Below are positions 33,763 to 41,309 of a DNA stretch of 50,646 nucleotides, piece by piece (within the stretch, counting starts at the first letter, position 1; each line of letters opens with the position of its first letter). Source of the stretch: Pelagibacteraceae bacterium (GTDB lineage Bacteria; Pseudomonadota; Alphaproteobacteria; HIMB59). A model generated the notes under the pieces. That model worked only from the letters and a program-made list of their open reading frames with translations. It had not been told where the DNA came from and ran no database searches. Where the stretch lies: assembly GCA_008638215.1 (NCBI GenBank), contig VTPN01000006.1, positions 1 to 50,646 of the forward strand, given 5' to 3'. A program made the translations under genes and the position numbers.

Positions 33763-34323
33763 ATGATAAACTCGAATCATTGTCCATCTTTGGTTCTTAA
33801 CGCGGATTATCGCCCTCTTAGTTACTTTCCTTTATCTATCTGGAGTTGGAAAGACACAGTCAAAGCAGTATTTTTAGATAGAGTCAATATAGTTGAAGAA
33901 TATGATCAAAAAGTATCATCTCCATCCTTTGAGATGAATTTACCAAGTATCATTGCTCTGAAGGAGTATATTCCTCATAATCATAAGCCTGCTTTTACAA
34001 GATTTAATGTTTTTTTAAGAGATGATTTTACTTGCCAATATTGTTGTGAAAAACTTTCAACCAAAGAGTTAACATTTGATCATTTAATTCCTCGATCCAA
34101 AGGAGGTTTAACTAATTGGGAAAATGTTGTTACTGCATGTTCTCATTGCAATTGGAGTAAGGGAAGTAAAAATTTAGCTCAAGCAGGATTTAAATTATTA
34201 AAAAAACCTAAAGAACCCTCTCAATATTCGTTACGTCTTAAAAGCAAAAAGTTTCCATCTGACTATCTTCACTCTAGTTGGAGAGATTACTTGTATTGGG
34301 ATAGTATTTTAGAAAAAGATTAG
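33763..34323 (+). CDS. HNH endonuclease
   Basis: A 186-residue protein with an HNH nuclease core. The zinc cysteines are in CQYCCEKL at about 91-94, the metal-binding/catalytic DHLIPRSKGG at about 107-116, the NVV asparagine, and a second CSHC at about 127-130. The first 85 residues contain a conserved N-terminal part (LVLNADYRPLSYFPLS). It is common in alphaproteobacteria as a stand-alone gene, with no restriction or phage neighbours here, so its role is unknown. Tail overlaps the convergent COQ7 gene by four bases. Confidence 0.93.
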   Translation: MINSNHCPSLVLNADYRPLSYFPLSIWSWKDTVKAVFLDRVNIVEEYDQKVSSPSFEMNLPSIIALKEYIPHNHKPAFTRFNVFLRDDFTCQYCCEKLSTKELTFDHLIPRSKGGLTNWENVVTACSHCNWSKGSKNLAQAGFKLLKKPKEPSQYSLRLKSKKFPSDYLHSSWRDYLYWDSILEKD

Positions 34324-34877
34324 TATTTTTTTGAAATTTTTATTGCAGTATAACAAAGCTGCTTGATAGTTTTCGAAAGCAGCACGTAGCCTGTAGTCAT
34401 CTCAGCCTGGTGTTCAATACCTGTATCATGATGTTCTAACTCATCCTCACGAAATTTTTTTACTATTTTTAATAACTGGGGTTTAATTTTTCTTTTTTTT
34501 AACTCATCCGCTTGTTCCTCATAATGTTGTCCTATAACTTCCTCAACAGCAACTGTGCATGCCATTGCAGCTTTTTTTCCTAAAAGCGCCGTCCCAAGAC
34601 CCAGAACATACCCAGCAATGTTCCATAGAGGAAACATTATCGTAGGTTTAACTTCCTCTTTGACGATAAGTTCATCAAAAGTTGATTTATGAATCTCTTC
34701 TTGTTCAGCCATTTCTTTAATTTCTTTTCCAAATTCGGAATTTTCACTAAATATAGCGAGTTGACCTCTGTAAATTTGAGTTGCGCCATGTTCTCCAGCA
34801 TGATCCACACGAATGATCTCTTCTATTAATTTTTTATCTTGCGGATTGAGTTTTTTGATTTTTTTCTTTAAAGGCAT
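34320..34877 (-). CDS. coq7: Demethoxyubiquinone hydroxylase, COQ7 family
   Basis: Diiron enzyme that adds the last ring hydroxyl in ubiquinone synthesis. 185 residues. Ligand motifs are VDHAGEHGA (about 24-32) with Glu and His, EQEEIHKSTF (about 59-68), EEVIGQHYEEQ (about 111-121) and EDELEHHDTG (about 148-157). Glu/His spacing matches the family. The ATG at 34877 overlaps the dsbB end by 44 bases; no closer start is available before the first helix. Confidence 0.93.
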   Translation of the reverse strand: MPLKKKIKKLNPQDKKLIEEIIRVDHAGEHGATQIYRGQLAIFSENSEFGKEIKEMAEQEEIHKSTFDELIVKEEVKPTIMFPLWNIAGYVLGLGTALLGKKAAMACTVAVEEVIGQHYEEQADELKKRKIKPQLLKIVKKFREDELEHHDTGIEHQAEMTTGYVLLSKTIKQLCYTAIKISKKY

Positions 34878-35325
34878 GAAAACCTATTACTATCAGAAAC
34901 ATAAGTGAAAAAAAAGTATTATAAAGAGATAGGGGCAGGCCAAAAAATTTCAAATTAGCATTTGAGCAATTTACAATTAGAGAATCGCTCATCAACGCCT
35001 CTTTTAGTTGGTTAATATCACTAGGAATTTTAGCGCTCTGACATCCACTATATTCAATTATCTCATACGTGCTAAGTGTGTGATAATTAGATACAAAAAA
35101 CTCAGCCATTAATAGGAGTCCTAATAAAATAAAAGATATCTTAATAATTTTAGGAAAAAAAAATGTTATTAAGCCAAGGAATATAATTATGTAATAGGGA
35201 ATTCTTTGATAGGTACACAATTTGCACGGCTCATGACCTAGAACATATTGCATAAATAACGCTGCTAAGATTGCAAATATAGAAAATAATACTGATATAA
35301 AAAATATTTGTTTAGAGCTAACCAT
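34834..35325 (-). CDS. dsbB: Disulfide bond formation protein DsbB
   Basis: Reoxidises DsbA by passing electrons to quinone. 163 residues with four membrane helices. The active cysteines are Cys34 and Cys37 in EPCKLCTYQR, and Cys95 and Cys120 in the second periplasmic loop (SGCQSAK, VNCSNA). FFGLPLSLYN matches the conserved ending. It overlaps the DedA-like gene by 8 bases and coq7 by 44, forming one operon. Confidence 0.94.
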   Translation of the reverse strand: MVSSKQIFFISVLFSIFAILAALFMQYVLGHEPCKLCTYQRIPYYIIIFLGLITFFFPKIIKISFILLGLLLMAEFFVSNYHTLSTYEIIEYSGCQSAKIPSDINQLKEALMSDSLIVNCSNANLKFFGLPLSLYNTFFSLMFLIVIGFHAFKEKNQKTQSAR

Positions 35326-35884
35326 GACTCACCAATAAATAAATAACCAAAATAATCAATAAAGGAATAATTAAAAATATAATTGTCTTATTTTTCTCTA
35401 TAAATTTAATTCCATAATCTCCAAATTTATAAACTACATATCCAATAATTAAAAATCTTAAACCTCGAGATAAAAAGGATAATAAAATAAAAAATATAAA
35501 GTTAAATTTTGCATAACCGCTTGTAATAGCAATAATTTTATATGGAATAGGGGTAAAACCTCCAAGAAATATGGCTATTAATCCATATTGATTATAAAAA
35601 TCAAAAAATAACTCTTGTTTACTTAAGTCAAAAATATCTTTTATAGAGTCGAACAAAAATAAGCCCAGAATGTATCCCAACGAACCACCTAAAATTGAAA
35701 ATAGGGTGCAATTTATAACAGAACTCAAAAACTTATTTTTATTAAAGTGTATGATCGGTATCAGAACTACATCGGGTGGGATGGGAAAGAAAATACTTTC
35801 AATGAAAGCAATAAGAGATAAAAAAAATTGGGAATAACGTGACTTAGATTTTTTTTCAACATATATATAAAGGCTTTTCCACAT
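35318..35884 (-). CDS. DedA/YqaA-like membrane protein
   Basis: A 188-residue VTT-domain protein of the DedA/YqaA group. Conserved parts are ESIFFPIPPDVVLIP at about 29-43, GGSLGYILG, and FTPIPYKIIAITSGYAKF at about 112-129. About five membrane segments. Such proteins are thought to move phospholipid or undecaprenyl phosphate across the inner membrane. It leads the dedA-dsbB-coq7 set. Confidence 0.9.
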   Translation of the reverse strand: MWKSLYIYVEKKSKSRYSQFFLSLIAFIESIFFPIPPDVVLIPIIHFNKNKFLSSVINCTLFSILGGSLGYILGLFLFDSIKDIFDLSKQELFFDFYNQYGLIAIFLGGFTPIPYKIIAITSGYAKFNFIFFILLSFLSRGLRFLIIGYVVYKFGDYGIKFIEKNKTIIFLIIPLLIILVIYLLVSHG

Positions 35885-35912
35885 TTGAAGTTTAAAAAAT
35901 TATAAGTGTTAA

Positions 35913-37040
35913 TTAGCCTATCAAGTAATACCAAAGATACGCAATAAATATTGCAGGGACAGCGCTATATAAAGTAGCTATAATCGCAGCTTTAGCAGAG
36001 ATTGCTATAGCTGGAAAAAGGGCATCCCCATCATTTGAAATGGAATTGCCAATTTGAGCTGACATTGGTAGTTGGCCTGAAACATACATTGAGGTAATCA
36101 TAATTTGAGGACCGCATCCTGGGATGAAGCCAATAATAATGGCCATTAAAGGAATAAAAGGACCAAAATATTTTAATGATTCAAATATAGCCCCTTGGGT
36201 TGAAATATTTATGAGTTCATAAATAACAAAAGAGATAATAACCCAAACAGTGACAAAGCAAGTAGTATCAACTACTTTTCGAAAAGAATTTTCATGAATG
36301 GAGGCCATTTGAATATCTGTCAAAGGATTTAAAACCCAAAGAAAAACACAATATAAAGCTAGTAAAAATGAAATAAATTGAATGATATCAATATCAGAGA
36401 CTAGATACGAAGTTTCAATATTCAAAGCATTCATAATACCTAGAGCTAATCCAGGAATTAAAAAGAAAAACCAAATCAAATAAAATTTATTAGATGTTTT
36501 ATTTTTTGGTAATTCGGTAATCAAAAAATCTCGGTTTATTTTTTTTTGAAGAAAGTTTTTAGTAAAAGGTTTTACAATGTAACCTGAAACTATACCTGTA
36601 CAAAAAGTAACTGGTAAAATAATTAACGCAGCTTGAGGTTTGGTAGCCAAAAGTAGGAAGGCAGCATCGCCCATCGTGGATATTAATGTAGCCAAGACTG
36701 CCCCAAAGGAAACAACACCTCTTGTAAATAGACTCATAACCATGATCGCACCACCACAACCTGGGATAGCACCTAGGAACGCACTTATAGGAATTTCTAA
36801 TTGTTGATTTTTTTGAATATAACTTTGTAGGTTAAAATTTTTTTTTTCCAAAAGAACAAACACTAGCAAAGTTGCCCCAACAAAAGTTGATACCGCAATA
36901 TACGCATCACTAGCAGATGATAAAAAAAGCTCTCTTGTTTGCTCAAATGCAATTAAAAGTAACATGCAAGAAAAAAGGATTATTTTTGATAAACGAAGGT
37001 ATTGAAATTTTTTTCCTAATTGAATTACAAGTTCTGTCAT
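35913..37040 (-). CDS. Putative manganese transporter
   Basis: A 375-residue membrane protein with about ten segments arranged as two inverted halves: IPGCGG (92-97) with GD (124-125) in the first, IPGCGP (306-311) with DGD (337-339) in the second. This duplicated pattern is that of the family annotated as putative manganese transporter (arsenic-efflux-like). Divergence from mntR, with an operator-like palindrome directly before the ATG, supports metal control. Probably an Mn2+ exporter rather than an importer, but direction is not shown by sequence. Confidence 0.82.
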   Translation of the reverse strand: MTELVIQLGKKFQYLRLSKIILFSCMLLLIAFEQTRELFLSSASDAYIAVSTFVGATLLVFVLLEKKNFNLQSYIQKNQQLEIPISAFLGAIPGCGGAIMVMSLFTRGVVSFGAVLATLISTMGDAAFLLLATKPQAALIILPVTFCTGIVSGYIVKPFTKNFLQKKINRDFLITELPKNKTSNKFYLIWFFFLIPGLALGIMNALNIETSYLVSDIDIIQFISFLLALYCVFLWVLNPLTDIQMASIHENSFRKVVDTTCFVTVWVIISFVIYELINISTQGAIFESLKYFGPFIPLMAIIIGFIPGCGPQIMITSMYVSGQLPMSAQIGNSISNDGDALFPAIAISAKAAIIATLYSAVPAIFIAYLWYYLIG

Positions 37041-37042
37041 TT

Positions 37043-37056
37043 TTAGCCTAGGCTAA
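37043..37056. promoter_or_regulatory. Perfect palindrome, probable MntR operator
   Basis: TTAGCCTAGGCTAA is a perfect 14-base palindrome two bases before the transporter ATG (37040). It covers the expected transcription start of the promoter at 37059-37086. Its central form resembles known MntR boxes with a GCC/GGC core, and mntR lies next to it. Binding here would block transcription initiation of the transporter. Confidence 0.75.
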
Positions 37057-37058
37057 TA

Positions 37059-37086
37059 ATTATAGATATTACTAAAAATTAGTCAA
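37059..37086 (-). promoter_or_regulatory. Sigma-70-type promoter of the manganese transporter
   Basis: On the minus strand TTGACT (37086-37081) and TATAAT (37064-37059) are separated by 16 bases, close to consensus in both boxes. The start of transcription would fall within the palindrome at 37043-37056, about 10-15 bases before the ATG. This is the clearest promoter in the window. Confidence 0.75.
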
Positions 37087-37120
37087 AGTATTCTTTACTT
37101 TATGCAAATTAATAAATATT

Positions 37121-37540
37121 GTGAAAAAAATGTCTCAAAAAAACTCTACAGTCTCATCTCAGTATTTAAATATCAGAAACCAGAATAAGAATGAAATTCT
37201 TGAAGATTATGTTGAGGCTATTCAAGAAATATCTGAATTAAAAGGTGATGTTAAAAATGCTGATTTGGCTGAACACTTTGGTGTTTCTCAGGCGACAATT
37301 AATAAGAATTTAAAAAGACTAATTAATTTTAATTTAGCTAAATCCGAACCTTATCGATCAATATTTTTGACCAACGAGGGAAAAAGACTTGCTCAAATAT
37401 CAAAAGAAAAACACGAAATCGTATATAATTTTTTACTAAACATAGGTGTTTCTAAAAAAACAGCCCAATTTGACAGCGAAGGTATTGAGCACCATGTAAG
37501 TGACGAGACACTAAGAATAATGAAAAAATTTAAGAAGTAA
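37121..37540 (+). CDS. mntR: MntR-type metal-dependent regulator
   Basis: A DtxR/MntR-family DNA-binding protein, 139 residues. The N-terminal EDYVEAIQEI is followed by a winged helix-turn-helix (about 43-70, VSQATINKNLKRL) and the metal-binding/dimer segment with Glu, His and the EGIEHHVSDETL motif at about 121-132. Manganese is the expected ligand. Starts GTG 37121 or ATG 37130; neither has a ribosome site, so the mRNA may be leaderless. It probably controls the divergent transporter. Confidence 0.9.
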   Translation: MKKMSQKNSTVSSQYLNIRNQNKNEILEDYVEAIQEISELKGDVKNADLAEHFGVSQATINKNLKRLINFNLAKSEPYRSIFLTNEGKRLAQISKEKHEIVYNFLLNIGVSKKTAQFDSEGIEHHVSDETLRIMKKFKK

Positions 37541-39109
37541 TTATTTCTTATCTTTTAAAATAATTCTCTTTTCTAGAAAACTATCAAATACATAAATTGC
37601 AGCTGACAAAAATAGAATAATCGTTAATGCATGTAATGACCCTAATTCAAACATTTCATTAGAGGAGTACTCATAAAGGCTTGTTGCTAACGTATTAAAA
37701 TTAAATGGTCTGAGCAATAAGGTAATAGGCAGCTCTTTAATTGTATCGACGAGCACTAAAAAAAAACCTGCCAATATGCTTAATTTAATTTGAGGTATTA
37801 TAATTCTAAAATATGTAGTTGAAGGTCTTCGACCAATCAATCTAGAAGCATCATCAATTGATTTTCCAATTTTATCTAAACCGGATTGTATAGAATTATT
37901 AGAAATAGATATGAGTCTTATAATTAAAGCCAGAATTAGACCAAAGATAGAGGTCGATAATAAAATTGGAGAATACAAATCAAATAAGTTGATAAAAACC
38001 AAGACTCCCAAGGCTATGACGACACCAGGAAGGGCATAACCCATATTAATTAATTTTTTATAAAAATTAAACCAGGTTGATTTAGAGAATCTTGAAATGT
38101 AATTAATGAAGATAGAAAGACAGATGCATCCCATAGCAACAAATATTCCTAAAATTATTGAGTTTGACAATGAAGAAAAGTAGTTACGAAAATCTATGAG
38201 AACAAAATTTTTAATCATTAGAAATAAAGTAAATACCACCGGAATAAAATAGCCAAAAATAATCGGAACAGAGACAAAACATAAAACTAAAATTGTTTTA
38301 ATATATCCAAGTTGATATCTTGACCATTGAATGTGTTCATAGGACGAATTATGAAAGCTTTTTTTGCCCCTCATTTTTATTTCAAATGCATATAAAACCA
38401 ACATCAACAAAAGAACAACCAAAGACAACAAATAAGCCGAAGGAATATCATTAATAACAGAAATATATTGAAATACCCCAACAGTAAGAGTTTGAAGCCC
38501 AAAAAAATCTGCTACTCCATAATCATTTAAAGTTTCCATTAAAGCTAAAGCTAAACCGGCCGCAATTCCTGGAAGCGCCATAGGTATACAAATTCTAAAA
38601 AAACATTCATAAGAATTTTTACCCATTGTTTTTGCCGCTTCGATATAACGAGCCGAAAAATTGATGATAGCAATTCTTGTTAGTAAGTAGACATAAGGAA
38701 AAAGAGCAAAACTTAGAATCAAGGCCCCAAAAAAACTATTGCGCAAAGAAAAGCCATTATAATCAATTAGAATTGATGATAAATACCCTCCCGGCTCAAG
38801 CAGTTCAGCATAAGTGTAGGCAGCTATGTAGGCAGGCACTCCCAAAGGAAGAATAGATAGAATTTGAATAACTTTTCTTCCAGGATAATCAGTCATCGTA
38901 TTTATCCATGCCAATGGGACGCTAATAATAATTATGAAAAAGCTTACTAATAAAATAATTTTTGTGGAACCCCATATATATCTCGTAGAATAAAGATTTT
39001 GAAAACTCCCAAAAGAAGATATTGCATTTAATATGATTATAATTATAGGAGATAATAAAAGTAAACTTATGAAAAAAAAAATAGTGAGTTTAAAGTAACT
39101 GCTATTCAT
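37541..39109 (-). CDS. Iron(III)-type ABC transporter permease, fused halves
   Basis: A 522-residue permease made of two repeated halves, as in FbpB. Each half has an EAA loop: YIEAAKTMGKNSYECF with LPGIAAG in the first and IDDASRLIGRRP with PQIKLSILAG in the second. The ETLNDYGVADFFGLQTLT segment is typical of ferric-iron permeases. No binding protein or ATPase gene is adjacent, so partners must lie elsewhere. It overlaps the LysE gene by four bases (ATGA). Confidence 0.87.
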   Translation of the reverse strand: MNSSYFKLTIFFFISLLLLSPIIIIILNAISSFGSFQNLYSTRYIWGSTKIILLVSFFIIIISVPLAWINTMTDYPGRKVIQILSILPLGVPAYIAAYTYAELLEPGGYLSSILIDYNGFSLRNSFFGALILSFALFPYVYLLTRIAIINFSARYIEAAKTMGKNSYECFFRICIPMALPGIAAGLALALMETLNDYGVADFFGLQTLTVGVFQYISVINDIPSAYLLSLVVLLLMLVLYAFEIKMRGKKSFHNSSYEHIQWSRYQLGYIKTILVLCFVSVPIIFGYFIPVVFTLFLMIKNFVLIDFRNYFSSLSNSIILGIFVAMGCICLSIFINYISRFSKSTWFNFYKKLINMGYALPGVVIALGVLVFINLFDLYSPILLSTSIFGLILALIIRLISISNNSIQSGLDKIGKSIDDASRLIGRRPSTTYFRIIIPQIKLSILAGFFLVLVDTIKELPITLLLRPFNFNTLATSLYEYSSNEMFELGSLHALTIILFLSAAIYVFDSFLEKRIILKDKK

Positions 39110-39702
39110 ATAACTATGAAAAAAATACTACATAAGAGCAATAAAGCCATCGTTCTATTGAAATAAATTATCATTTTTTTATCATTTAAATATTTTCTAA
39201 ATGAGTGCCCAATAGCTGCCCATACAATTGCACTGGTAGAGGTGGAGATAACAAAGCAAATAAAAATTAAAATAAATTCAATCTCATAGGGGAATTTGTG
39301 TTGTATAAATATAGCAGAGCTAGACATTGAAATTGTTACTCCCTTTGGGTTAATAATTTGAAAAAAATAAATATCCTTAAAAGAAAAATCTCTTGAACTT
39401 TTTTCATTAGAAAAAGAAGTAGAGGTAAAAATCTTAATTGAAAGATATGTTAAAAATATTACTGCAATAATTTTTAAAATTATTGCAATCGCAGGAAATG
39501 ACTTATAAACCTCTCCAATTCCAAGCAAGCAAATTGTAAGAACAGATAAAAAACCAAAAAAAACACCCATAATTAAAGGGATCGTTTTTCGAAAACCATA
39601 ATTTACGGCATTAGTTGATAATATGATGTTATTGGGTCCAGGGGTAATTGCGGCGGTCATTGCAAATGTCAAAATCGGCGCCATAAAATAGATATATTCC
39701 AA
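39106..39702 (-). CDS. LysE/RhtB family amino acid exporter
   Basis: A 198-residue inner-membrane exporter with six membrane segments. The N-terminal family motif ITPGPNNIIL is at about 19-28, and FQIINPKGVTISMS is typical of the second half. Starts: TTG 39702 or ATG 39684. The TTG gives the usual distance of about 20 residues to the PGPNN motif; the ATG would shorten the first helix. The exported amino acid is unknown. Confidence 0.88.
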   Translation of the reverse strand: MEYIYFMAPILTFAMTAAITPGPNNIILSTNAVNYGFRKTIPLIMGVFFGFLSVLTICLLGIGEVYKSFPAIAIILKIIAVIFLTYLSIKIFTSTSFSNEKSSRDFSFKDIYFFQIINPKGVTISMSSSAIFIQHKFPYEIEFILIFICFVISTSTSAIVWAAIGHSFRKYLNDKKMIIYFNRTMALLLLCSIFFIVI

Positions 39703-39753
39703 AGTAGAGAGATATTATTCTTATAATCAAATAATACAAAACAAGTTATCAAT

Positions 39754-39782
39754 TTGCCAATTAATGCTTATTAATATATTTA
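39754..39782 (+). promoter_or_regulatory. Possible promoter of tRNA-Leu
   Basis: TTGCCA (39754-39759) and TATTTA (39777-39782) are spaced by 17 bases. Initiation would be about 9 bases before the mature tRNA-Leu 5' end. The boxes are only moderate matches, so this is tentative. Confidence 0.4.
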
Positions 39783-39797
39783 AATATGACAATTTAA

Positions 39798-39883
39798 GGC
39801 GTTGTGGCGGAATGGTAGACGCGCCGGATTCAAAATCCGGTGAGGGCAACTTCGTGAGAGTTCGAGTCTCTCCAACGCTACCA
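39798..39883 (+). tRNA. tRNA-Leu (CAA)
   Basis: An 86-base class II tRNA. Acceptor stem GGCGTTG pairs with CAACGCT (one G-T pair at the end), followed by discriminator A and encoded CCA. The D arm GCGGAATGGTAGACGCGC, the anticodon loop TTCAAAA giving CAA, a long variable arm (TGAGGGCAACTTCGT) and T loop TTCGAGT are all present. It reads UUG leucine codons. The next gene starts 11 bases after CCA. Confidence 0.96.
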
Positions 39884-39894
39884 TCAGACAAAAA

Positions 39895-40365
39895 ATGAAA
39901 AATAAAAAAAACTTAACTTCTGTTTTCTCACTTTTTTCGACTGGGGTAACAATAATTACTAATGGTACTTCAAAAAATGAATATTTTGGATGTACTGTTA
40001 ATTCATTTACCAGCTTATCCCTTGATCCTCCTCAGTTTTTATTTTGCCTTGGAAATGACAATGGAAATTTAAAATCTTTTAAAGTTAAAAGTCATGTAAA
40101 TGTTAATTTTCTCTCCAAAGCTCAAGAAAATTTATCTAATAAGTTTGCAGGAGAGCTCACGAAAAGGTGGAAAGGAGTTAGTTTTTCTTTAGCTAAAAAT
40201 AAAGTCCCCTTCTTTAATAAATCATTAGGCTTGATTGAATCTTATGTAGAGAAAAAAGTTAAATCAGGCGATCATACAATAGTTATTTGTCGTGTGACTA
40301 ATTTTGAAATTTTTAATCCTAAAAAACCTCTAATTTATTATAAAAGTAAATATCAAAGCATCTAA
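39895..40365 (+). CDS. Flavin reductase family protein
   Basis: A 156-residue FMN/FAD-binding domain protein of the flavin reductase type. The N-terminal FSTGVTIITNG (about 14-24), GCTVNSFTSLSLDPP (about 32-46) and the GDHTIVICRV segment (about 122-131) are conserved. It supplies reduced flavin to monooxygenases or reduces other acceptors; partner unknown. The ATG is 11 bases after tRNA-Leu without a ribosome site, so the mRNA may arise by tRNA processing. ribF follows 5 bases after its stop. Confidence 0.9.
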   Translation: MKNKKNLTSVFSLFSTGVTIITNGTSKNEYFGCTVNSFTSLSLDPPQFLFCLGNDNGNLKSFKVKSHVNVNFLSKAQENLSNKFAGELTKRWKGVSFSLAKNKVPFFNKSLGLIESYVEKKVKSGDHTIVICRVTNFEIFNPKKPLIYYKSKYQSI

Positions 40366-40370
40366 TTTTT

Positions 40371-41309
40371 ATGCAATATTTAAATATCGATTATAAAAAT
40401 TTAAATCTGAAAGAAGAACTATGTATAACAATTGGAAACTTTGATGGAATTCATAAAGGTCATAATAAAATCATAGAAAAATTAAAGCAGGAAGCCAAAT
40501 CTCTAGATGTGAAATCAGCAATTCTATCTTTTGACCCTCATCCTAACTTTTATTTTAATCTTCACCCAAGATTTCTCATTAACTCTAAACAAAAAAAAAT
40601 TCATATTCTCGAACAAAAAAAAATCGATTATTTGATCGATCTTAATTTCAATCAAGAATTAACAAGATTATCTTATAACGATTTTGAAAACAAAATTTTA
40701 TTTAAAAATTTAAAAATAAAAAAAATTTTAATCGGGAGTGATTTCCATTATGGCCATCAAAGAAAAGGAAATATCAAAACACTAAAGTCTTTTTGTGAAA
40801 AAGAATCAATTTTATATGAAGATATTAATTTGCTAGTCGATGATCAAAATACCAAAATTTCCTCAACGCAAATTAGAGAATTTTTATCCTTAGGGAAAAT
40901 TAAAGAGGCAAACACACTTTTAGAAGAACCATTTAGCATCAAAGGGTTAGTGAAGAGGGGAGATCAAAGGGGCAGGACTATTGGCATACCCACTGCAAAT
41001 ATAGATTATCCTGATTACATTATTCAAATTCCATTTGGAGTTTATGCTGTCAAAATTAAAGTAGAAGAGTTAAAGGATTATTTTTTTGGTATTGTAAATT
41101 TTGGCATAAGACCAACCTTCGAAAAATCTATACCAGTTGTTGAGGCACATATTTTTGATTTTGATCAAGATATATACGAAAAAGATATTGAAATTTTTTT
41201 TGAGAAAAAAATAAGAGATGAAAAAAAGTTTAATGGTATAAAAGAATTGTTAAATCAAATAACTTTAGATATCAATATAGCTAGAGAAGAATTGAATTAT
41301 GGAAATTAA
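40371..41309 (+). CDS. ribF: Bifunctional riboflavin kinase/FAD synthetase
   Basis: Makes FMN and FAD from riboflavin. 312 residues. N-terminal nucleotidyltransferase with GNFDGIHKGH at 22-31; C-terminal kinase with RGDQRGRTIGIPTANI at about 197-212 and the VEAHIFDF substrate motif. Located after a flavin-using protein and overlapping ileS by 11 bases, the common ribF-ileS-lspA order. Confidence 0.95.
   Translation: MQYLNIDYKNLNLKEELCITIGNFDGIHKGHNKIIEKLKQEAKSLDVKSAILSFDPHPNFYFNLHPRFLINSKQKKIHILEQKKIDYLIDLNFNQELTRLSYNDFENKILFKNLKIKKILIGSDFHYGHQRKGNIKTLKSFCEKESILYEDINLLVDDQNTKISSTQIREFLSLGKIKEANTLLEEPFSIKGLVKRGDQRGRTIGIPTANIDYPDYIIQIPFGVYAVKIKVEELKDYFFGIVNFGIRPTFEKSIPVVEAHIFDFDQDIYEKDIEIFFEKKIRDEKKFNGIKELLNQITLDINIAREELNYGN

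Noticed and set aside
33763-34323. HNH nuclease as part of a defence or phage system
   Set aside because: No methyltransferase, phage or toxin gene lies nearby; neighbours are housekeeping genes.
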